Source of the DNA: Aldrovandia affinis
Lineage: Eukaryota; Chordata; Actinopteri; Notacanthiformes; Halosauridae
Direction: 5' to 3'
DNA length: 64,000 bases
Assembly: GCA_029706075.1 (NCBI GenBank)
Contig: JAINUG010000004.1
Location: forward strand, 1,795,047-1,859,046
This document shows positions 56,350-64,000 of the stretch, piece by piece. Below the pieces are notes generated by a model. That model worked only from the letters and a program-made list of their open reading frames with translations. It did not search any database and was not told the origin of the DNA. The first letter of the stretch is position 1; every line of letters starts with the position of its first letter. The position numbers were made by a program, and so were the translations under genes.

Positions 56350-56394
56350 GTGTGTGTGTGTGTGTGTGTGTTTGCGCGTGTGTGTTTGTGTGCA

Positions 56395-56448
<54 letters not shown>

Positions 56449-56488
56449 GTGTGTGTACATGTGTGTTTGTGTGCATGTGTGTGTACAT

Positions 56489-56520
<32 letters not shown>

Positions 56521-56745
56521 GCATGTGTGTGTGTGTGTGTGTGTGTGTTTATGCGTGCATGTGTATGTTCATGTGAGCGCATTCATGCGTGTAAATATGT
56601 GTGCATATGCATACATGCAGATGTGTATGTAGATAAAGTATGTGTGTGTGTGTGTTTATGCGTGCATGCATGTGTGTGTGCATGTGAGCATGTGTGTCTG
56701 TGTATGTGAGCTTTAGTGTGTGTGTGTGTGTGTGTGCGTGAGAAC

Positions 56746-56780
<35 letters not shown>

Positions 56781-56840
56781 AGAGCTTTAGTGTGTGTGTG
56801 TGTGTGTTTAGTGTGTGTGTGTGTGTGTGCATGCATGTAT
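56350..56840 (+). repeat. (TG)n composite tract, ~490 bp
   Basis: Long TG-rich tract with CATG and TTTG interruptions. All open frames through it are poly Cys-Val artefacts. Confidence 0.97.
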
Positions 56841-57368
56841 GGAAGTGCATGTGAAAGGTCCAGCGTGGAGCACTGCCGCAGTCTCCCCAGCATGGTGCTA
56901 AAACTGAACAGCTCAGCAGAGCACTCCATGATCCTTAATACCTCTTTATTACTTAACAATCAGCTTCATTAAGCTCAAACTCTGAAGATTTTGCCAGTTT
57001 GGCACAGTTCCTTCCCCTTCCTTTTTCACCGCATGGAAATGTATTTTTATTCAAAGCACCACAGGGCCATGCAAGTTATTAGAACCAGCTATTAAAATCA
57101 CCTTGTGCAAAGGAAGACGCCACAGAAGATCCACACAGAACAACAACAGAAGAACAACAGAATATCTGTGTTCAAATCACTTCACAGAAACATTGTGCCA
57201 AATTTATCCATCAGCTTAAACATTATAGATGTGTTCTAAAATCCCAATACTTATCATTTGTAAGTATAGTTCATCAAACATATTGTCACAGCAGAAATTG
57301 CCCATTTAAAAAATGCACCGAGGTGGGTATCTGGGAGGTACTAAAGGCTGGTAGACCCAGGGGAAGGC

Positions 57369-58269
57369 AGGCCCCCAGATTAGCAGTCGTCCTATCGTCT
57401 CAGACGACTAAAAATTAAGAAGGACGACCTTCGATTTCCAAGTGGTCGTCCTGCTGACGACTGTGAATTTAGGATTTTATTTTTTTAATTAGCTAACTGG
57501 AACTATTTCTGTTTTACACTCACAAGTTCCAAATGGGAAAAGCGGCACATTGTCACTCGCATGAAGTCTGTGCTCACCGCGTTTGTTGTTGTTGCTATGC
57601 CAGACTCTGCAGCAGTCAAGAAAGTTTGTGGATCGTGGCACAGACACAGCAGTAAGAACCAGCTAGTTAGTTAGCTAGCTAACATTAGCGTTCACGGACA
57701 TTGGATATCGATATCTGTTGTTGCTAGTTGCTTGCTAATACAAGGCTTAGTAAGTGATCATGCATTTATCAAGCAATATCCGTGAACACTAGCTAGCTAG
57801 TTACTGTTTATATTCAGTTCAGTGAGCCCTCCCGCCAGGCTGAAGAATCGCTGTGATTTTCCTGCAGTGATTTCTCATCTCCGTCCTACAGTCCAAGCAC
57901 AAATCAGAGCTTCACTGCTACACAGTCCCATAGGCACACACTGCACATGTCAAACATAAATATCCATGTAGAAAATAAATAACGTTAACCGTCGTGCCTA
58001 TCTTTGCGCTACATATGACGTAGTGATCGCATTTTCAAAGATGTGGAGATTTATTGAGGGTGCAAGTCCACCCCCCACTAAAAAGGCTAAAACCAAAGAA
58101 GATCAGCTAAAAACTCAGAGAAAATATGATTCAGAGAGCAGAGATCACACTTTCCAGGAAAATTGGAAGGTGAATAGACCAAGGACAAGTAACTTTTAAG
58201 AAGGACAAGTGTCTTTTCTAAGATACTTGCCTTTTGACAAGTATGACTTTTACCCTAATCTGGGCCCCT
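57369..58269. mobile_element. hAT-type element, 901 bp, with 8-bp target duplication
   Basis: Ends AGGCCCCCAGATTAG and CTAATCTGGGCCCCT (inverted), flanked by GGGAAGGC on both sides (57361-57368, 58270-58277). Near the right end it carries a short open frame that looks like a transposase N-terminus. Confidence 0.88.
58041..58199 (+). pseudogene. Remnant N-terminus of a hAT-type (TTF zinc-finger) transposase
   Basis: 52 codons from ATG at 58041 to TAA at 58197-58199, beginning MWRFIEGASPPPTKKAKTKE and containing RKYD and HTFQENWK. A basic linker followed by an 'R.Y...FQ..W' block is typical of the start of ZMYM/TTF-finger hAT proteins. The rest of the gene is missing, so the element could not mobilise itself. 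Confidence 0.5.
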
Positions 58270-58327
58270 GGGAAGGCCATGAGATGAGCTTTGTAAGGGT
58301 TAGTCAAGGGTTAGTCAATCCTTACAA

Positions 58328-58845
58328 CAGTAGCGTCATTTCAGCAAAAGCCAAGGTATGGCAAGGGAAGGTGTGGGGGGGGTGACATTTTTTTGTCAAA
58401 TCAGTTGTGCAATAGTCAATTTTGGTGAGTTGTTTCTGTACAATTTACTTATATATTTAGGTAACATTAATAAACAAAGGAGACAACTACCGTATGTAAC
58501 TAGTAAACCTATTTTTTAATTCCAGTGGATCATAATGATATAGTCTTATACAAATCTTTTGTTAGTGAAATGTAGTGATAAGCGCTACAGGACCTCATCA
58601 CGGTAAGGCACGTTAGCTAGCTTGTTAGCTTCACAATCGCGGGTGACGTTAAGTCCGGTTTTTCACTAAAATAACATATAGAACGTGTTCGTATTGACAC
58701 AACATGACATGGACTTGTTCATGAATATGTTACATTTTAATTAACAGTATTATGGCGTTTATACAGTTTGTATAAAATAAAAAATGTGGCTAGAAGCCAA
58801 GGTATGGCGAGTGCCATACCTTGCCATACCAAAACGACGCCCCTG
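58328..58845. mobile_element. hAT-type element, 518 bp, with 8-bp target duplication
   Basis: Ends CAGTAGCGTCATTTC and AAAACGACGCCCCTG (imperfect inverted), flanked by CCTTACAA on both sides (58320-58327, 58846-58853). Subterminal GCCAAGGTATGGCAAGG has an inverted counterpart at the other end. Confidence 0.88.
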
Positions 58846-58960
58846 CCTTACAACCTTTGTAAAGGTAATCAGCCATAGACGAGCTTTGTAAGGCTTGTTT
58901 ATCTTTTACTGTGCTTGATACTGTACGTCCAATTTAATATAATAATTATAATATAATATA

Positions 58961-59103
58961 TGCCATTTAGAAGACACTTTTATCCAAAGCGACTTACAGT
59001 ACTGAATGCATACCTTTTTTACTATATGTGGTCCCAATGGGAATTGAACCTACAACCTAAGCGTTGTCAACACCATGCTCTTCCTGCTGAGCCACACAGA
59101 ACC
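58961..59103 (-). mobile_element. SINE A copy (reverse)
   Basis: Reads in reverse as GTTCTGTGTGGCTCAGCAGG, box-B-like GGTTCAATTCCC and tail AAGTCGCTTTGGATAAAAGT; same family as 17.14 kb. Confidence 0.85.
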
Positions 59104-59561
59104 ACAAAACCAATTTAGCACTTTCCCTCAGGGTCCATATTCAAACACTTATCCTGGAAACCTTCAAATTAATTTCAAGCTGCAATTAGACATGTCTGTT
59201 AAATGATCATTTTAACGTAAGCTACTGTTAATCAGAGAACAGGTACACTGGCCCTTTAAAGCGGTCAGTTTGGTCCACAACCACGTGGTGGGCATGGGAC
59301 ACCAGAGTCTTTCCAAACATTCAGAGTCACACAAACCTCTCCAAATGTAGCCAGTGAAGTCAAATGAAGTCAGTCAAAAAGAAAGCAGGGAGGACATTTC
59401 GCTCCCCCCAGAAAAAGAGCCATCTTCAGTCAGAGGACAAACGTGGATTGTGACCGACACAGATGACAGATGGGGGGGGGGGTCCGCACCAAGCACAGCA
59501 CAGAACTGGGGTGAGAGGAGGAGTGTGAGGGCCTGCTGGGCCTGCTGTCATCTCTCTCTCT

Positions 59562-59569
59562 CTCTCACT

Positions 59570-59620
<51 letters not shown>

Positions 59621-59741
59621 GTACACGTATATACTCACACACACACTCGCACATGCACACGCACATACTCAAACACACACACGCACACACACACACACAC
59701 TCACATACACACACACACTCACATACACATACAGACACACA

Positions 59742-59799
<58 letters not shown>

Positions 59800-59878
59800 C
59801 ATATACTCACACACACTCGCACATGCACACGCACATACTCAAACACACACACGCACACACGCACACACACACACACAC

Positions 59879-59916
<38 letters not shown>

Positions 59917-59972
59917 CACACACACACTCAATGAAAAACACACACACACACACACACACACACGGCCTCTCT
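59562..59972 (+). repeat. (CA)n composite tract, ~410 bp
   Basis: CA-rich with CGCA, TACA and CTCA interruptions. An internal block of about 130 bp (CGTATATACTCACAC..GCACATACTCAAACAC) is repeated at about 59625 and 59798. The long frames across it are artefacts. Confidence 0.97.
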
Positions 59973-61464
59973 GCCCTAACACAGCCACTCAAACACACGC
60001 ACAGCGTGCCTCTTCGGCTCCGTTTGCTCGTTCCACTCTCACAACCTTTTCTGAACCGAACACGCTGACTGTGCAACATGAGACGGCCAGGCCTCACATA
60101 TAAAATCTGGACAAAGTAGAGTTGGCGAATTTACAATGTTTCTCAAATATGATTTATGTTTCCTCATTTGCTTTCTGACTTTCTGATGTGCAATTAAACT
60201 GTTGTTGAGTTTTTCTTATAAAAGAAGTTAACTGTGACTGACCTTAGCAAACCATTCTGCATCTGGACTTTCCAGACAAGTCCATGTTGATTAACACAGG
60301 AGGCTAGGTTATAGCTAACACTTCAGGTGAAATATGCTCTCATTTTGGCCCTCTCAGTTTTCCTGGTTTTCGTGCTCCTTTGTAGCAGTGAGTAATAGGT
60401 CTGGAGTGGAATTTAAGGGTGAAGGAAATCAACACGTCTTCCGTTTGGAGCCAGAAAGAACCTACTGTGCCTTTTAAATCACTGTGTTCCCTTTGCAAGC
60501 AAAACCCATTTTCCCCTCCCCGAGAACAAAGGAGAGACAGCAAGGCCTACAATTATAGAGTACCAACTCTGACGTGACAAAATATCTTGAAACTGTGAAA
60601 CACCGCCGCCCACAATCTTGCAGGATATGTGGGTTACCTAGGACACAGCGGTAATTCCAAACAATGGGGGCCTTTCCTCCAGTCAAAACCTGGTAATGGA
60701 GAACACATTGAGTTGTGTTCAGCAGATGGCTTTAAAAAACGTGAAAATATGCAACATTCACGTTTGACTATAACACAAGCAATGTGTAAGACAGTCCACA
60801 ATCATTGCGACTCTGGTACGCCCACATCAATGTTGTGTTTGTTTTCTTTAAGGAGGAGCGTATTTCCTCCCAATTTCACAGGAATTTGCGCTCATCTCCG
60901 TTAGACCCTTGGCAGCTTGGCTGTTTTCATTTTAAGTTATTTTTTTATATAAACGGGAAAGACCAGACTGTTGCATTTGCACTTTTTTTCTTGAAAACTT
61001 CGGTTCACAACAAGTGCCTCTTATGAGGCATCATTGAAATATGCAAACAGAGTTGTTTTTTCTTTCTCTGCACAACAACTGTTTCCGCAACAACGGGGAC
61101 AAATCCAATGGCCAAACCACTGTACATGGAGGAAAATATGAAATATGCTGCATAAAAAGGTATAGGCTCAATTGCATATTTTGAGATTCAGAGCAGCAGA
61201 GTGGGTTCAACACAACAGTACCTCTCAGGCAGCACTGTTACATAAGAACTGTCATAAATCACTTTAGTGGGGAAGAAGAAGCTTGTTTGTTGGAGATTCT
61301 ATTGCAAAATATACAAAACATCCTGTTTGACTCATGTTATTGATTAATAGGACTGCCAGAATTTGTCATCATTATCGGGACAGCATCCGGAAGCATCCAG
61401 AGCCAGATGTCTTAAAGGCCGACAGTTACAAATTTTGTTTTTTGTCCCACCATGAAGGAAGTTT

Positions 61465-61493
61465 GGGGTGGAGGGGTTAGGGGTGGGGGGGGG
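61465..61493 (+). other. G-quadruplex motif
   Basis: G-runs of 4, 4, 4 and 9 separated by 3-4, 3 and 1 bases on the + strand, i.e. the template strand of snx33. Confidence 0.7.
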
Positions 61494-61529
61494 AGTGCTG
61501 AGGCCTGGCTTTGTGAGTATCTCTTAGCA

Positions 61530-61735
61530 TTTTACATTTACATTACAGCCATTTAGCAGAAGCTCTTATCCAGAGCGACTTACACAGTTTACATTTGTTT
61601 ACATACAATCCACTTACACAGTTGGATCATTTTTACTGAAGCGATTCAGGTTAAGTACCTTGTTCAAGGGCACAACGGCAGTGCACCACCTGGGAATTGA
61701 CCTTGCAGAATCCAGTCTCTCGCAAACTTGTGCAT
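61530..61735 (-). mobile_element. SINE B copy (reverse)
   Basis: CATTTAGCAGAAGCTCTTATCC tail, ACTTACACAGTTTACATTTG, GGTTAAGTACCTTGTTCAAG, GGGCACAACGGCAGTGCACC and CACCTGGGAATTGACC (reverse of a box-B-like motif). Confidence 0.8.
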
Positions 61736-62307
61736 TTCCTTTAGCAAAAACATTAATATGTGGACATGCCTATGTGACAGATGTGGTGTGCAGGTTATTA
61801 GTGAAACAGTAATGTTGGCATGATGACATCAGAGGTCAGAGTTGACTATGGGGGTAGAGGAGGAAGCTCGGGGGGATATTCATGTGAGCCAGCACATGTT
61901 CGGTGAGTAACGCAAAGTTATTTAAGACTATAAACATACTGAAGTCAGCCACGTAATTCTGTCTAAGTAACTCAAGCAACAACAGAGAAGAGGTCTATTA
62001 CTATGCTATAAAAAATAGCCTCAAGTCAGGGATGAGGGGACTGGCAAACCAACCCTCCTATCCCCTTGCCCTCTTTCAATCGGTCCCCTATAAAAACGGC
62101 TTATATCCTTATCTAAACTTATACCATATACGCATCCTAACTGACCTGGCTTTATGGCTGTATCTTACCATTGGTACTGTTCTTCAGCACTTCATGAGTA
62201 ATGGGTTACTTGCTGTTCTGACCACTTTACTGGCACTCTATCACAGATCGCTTGCAGTTCTGATGACCACAGTTGGAGACAATTCTATTTAAATTCAGTC
62301 AATTTGC

Positions 62308-62382
62308 ATCTTGTAAGTTGCTCTGGATAAGAGCATCTGCTAAATGCTTAAAATGTAAAAAAATGTAAATGTAAATGTAAAT
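62308..62382 (+). repeat. SINE/LINE tail with (AAATGT)n
   Basis: GTAAGTTGCTCTGGATAAGA and GCATCTGCTAAATGC followed by repeated AAATGTAAATGTAAATGTAA. A similar TGGATAAGAGCATCTGCCAA recurs near 62573. Confidence 0.75.
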
Positions 62383-62744
62383 TCAGGAAATTAATTAATT
62401 TTTAATTCATTCAATTTCAATTTTTTCACTGAATTGACTGATTTGAGATGGAACTGACCCCAACCCTGCCGGTTACTGTTACTTCCTCTTCTGCACACAG
62501 TAATCTTGAGTTCTGGCAGTTCTTACAAGCACCATGTATCCTGCCATTCCAGCTGACAGCATGTGTCACTCACTGGATAAGAGCATCTGCCAAATAAATG
62601 AATAATAAAAGATACAGTAGGATTTGTACAGGGGATTAAAAAATGAAGGGTTTTTTTAAAGAAGTATTTTAATCAATTTAATCACACCACCAAATATTTC
62701 CCCTATGCTGTTTTTTATTTTTATTTTTACCTATTTATTTTACC

Positions 62745-63932
62745 TACCTATTTATTTTTATTCACACCCTTGATAAAAATGAACAAAAGAGGGCCTCCTG
62801 GGTGGTCTAGCGGTTACAACATTCGACACTGGCCACGGCGACCGGGGTTCGATTCCACCGGCCGCGCCACTATCGGCTCTGGCCAGGAGTGCCACTAGGT
62901 GGTGGCAATTGGCTTTCCGCCCCAGGGTGAGGGGAGGAAAGCCGTGTCCCTGTATGCACATAGTTTGCAATGATGTGGTGTGTCCCTGTATATTTTATGC
63001 TAAAAACATGCACAAAATGTTACAATGATGTAATAAAATTGTTCATAAAAACATATTTTGTTTTTATAATAAAAACATGCACAAAATGCCAAACCTACAA
63101 TACTAAACATACTGAAGTGGGAGGGGAAGATGGGGCACAGTTCAAGATCTCCAAAACAACCTGGCATCTTGGGGTTACAAGGTGTCTAAAAAGCTTTCCA
63201 CTGTTGTGTCATTATTAGGAAGTTTAAGGCCACTGGAACGCCTAACATGACAATGGCCTTTCCATGGCAGAGTTGATCTCCAAACCAACCTGAAGGAAGC
63301 CTCTTTTGAAGACAATTCACCAGAAAAGGCATCAACTACAATTGGAGCCATGTCTTGTGGTCAGATGAAACAAAAATCCACAAGCCCTGGGTCCCTTATT
63401 AAAATAGATGGAACCATGAACTCCAGCATGTACCAAGACATTTTGTCCAAAAACCTTGTTCCCTCTGCCAGGAAGCTACACCTTGGCCACAGTTGGACCT
63501 TGCAACAAGACACGATCCCAAACATACGTTCAAAGCAACTAAGAAATGGTTGACAGAGTACAAGATTAATGTCCTGACGTGGCAATCTCAGTCTCCAGAC
63601 CAGAGTCCAATTTGAACTCAAAAAAGCAGTCCACAAATGTCAACCCAAGAATCTGAAGGAACTAGAACAATTCTGTATGGATGGAATGGTTGAGGATACC
63701 CCGAATAACCTCGTACGACACTACAGAAGGTGACTACTTGCTGTTATAATAGCCAAGGGAGGAACCACAAAGTACTAATAACAGGGGTGTGAATATTTGT
63801 GATTCTTGATTTTTCTGGGAAAAAGATATTAATAAAGCTCATTACTTATGTAGTAGTAATGATTTTACACAATCTCCTTTGTTCATCTTTATCAAGGGTG
63901 TGAATAAAAATGGAGTCTACTGTATATGCTTG
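62745..63932 (+). mobile_element. Second Tc1-like pseudo-element carrying a SINE C
   Basis: Left end TTTTTATTCACACCCTTGAT and right end ATCAAGGGTGTGAATAAAAA are inverted copies, with GAACAAAAG/CTTTGTTC inside. Transposase-like text at about 63210-63770 keeps FRKFKATGTP-type and NLKEASFEDNS-type blocks and [16 protein letters not shown], but several stops and the loss of the D..PKHT and NPIE blocks make it a relic. Left border is approximate. Confidence 0.75.
62789..62965 (+). mobile_element. SINE C copy inside Tc1-like relic
   Basis: GGCCTCCTGGGTGGTCTAGC head, box B CGGGGTTCGATTCCACC, GGCCAGGAGTGCCACTAGGT and TTTCCGCCCCAGGGTGAGGG. Sits just inside the left inverted repeat of the Tc1-like relic. 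Confidence 0.85.
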
Positions 63933-64000
63933 CTCTTCAGTATAAAACATTTTACAAACCATCTTATCACATGTAGATAATCAACAGCTGACTGCTAATC

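Larger units (their letters stand above)
50434..64000 (-). other. snx33: snx33 intron (open to the right)
   Basis: No SH3-, PX- or BAR-like frame exists on the minus strand to the right of the exon, so the intron exceeds 13.5 kb. It carries the repeats listed below. 50530-51010, 52520-53730 and 60100-61460 show no recognisable feature. Confidence 0.7.

Noticed and set aside
56273-56709. Overlapping Cys-Val-rich open frames of 119 codons
   Set aside because: Translation of (TG)n; the same artefact appears in all frames and on both strands.
59354-60103. 249-codon open frame
   Set aside because: It is carried almost entirely by (CA)n reading as Thr-His repeats; no domain and no gene context.
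1-64000. CRISPR arrays, prophage, operons or a retroviral provirus
   Set aside because: No regularly spaced repeats with unique spacers, no prokaryotic gene organisation, and no paired long terminal repeats or gag/pol-like frames were seen; the DNA is vertebrate.

Overview
The window is vertebrate nuclear DNA, almost certainly from a ray-finned (teleost) fish. The genes are split by GT-AG introns. The intergenic and intronic DNA is crowded with fish-type repeats: Tc1/mariner, hAT and PIF/Harbinger elements, tRNA-derived SINEs with a '...GTCTGCTAAATG' tail, LINE 3' ends, and long (TG)n/(CA)n tracts. The species cannot be fixed from the sequence alone. No prokaryotic operon, CRISPR array or viral genome was seen.

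Region 1 (1-27.1 kb, + strand) is nearly all of cspg4, which encodes chondroitin sulfate proteoglycan 4 (NG2). Nine coding exons can be placed with consistent splice sites and phases: 363-526, 2029-5568, 7045-7503, 12519-12695, 14198-14396, 16113-16244, 17574-17734, 21965-22148 and 23187-24991. They give 2272 codons before the stop. Only the first exon (signal peptide) lies upstream of the window. The layout matches the mammalian gene: two laminin-G domains, a long series of CSPG repeats, one membrane span, and a short tail ending in the PDZ ligand QYWV. A roughly 2.1-kb 3' UTR probably follows.

Region 2 (27.1-48.6 kb) has no gene that I can support. It holds SINE copies, a trio of terminal-inverted-repeat elements (28.9-30.0 kb), a Harbinger element that landed inside a minisatellite (32.6-34.1 kb), LINE 3' ends, a small hAT element with a perfect 8-bp target duplication, a mariner relic and many simple repeats.

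Region 3 (48.6-64 kb, - strand) is the 3' end of snx33 (sorting nexin 33). The last coding exon is at 50180-50433, with its 3' UTR to the left. Its upstream intron runs off the right edge, so it is longer than 13.5 kb. cspg4 and snx33 lie tail to tail, as I recall for mammals (human 15q24). The intron carries a decayed Tc1 element split by a hAT insertion, two further hAT elements with perfect target duplications, more SINEs and two opposing dinucleotide tracts.

I found no convincing new molecular system. The most informative signals are: (a) repeats that abut or copy cspg4 splice sites (a donor repeated three times, a copied acceptor followed by an in-frame stop, a LINE tail 14 bp from an acceptor, a (TG)8 acceptor); (b) changes in cspg4 at the expected glycosaminoglycan and proline-directed phosphorylation sites; and (c) several nested transposon insertions whose empty target sites can be read directly.
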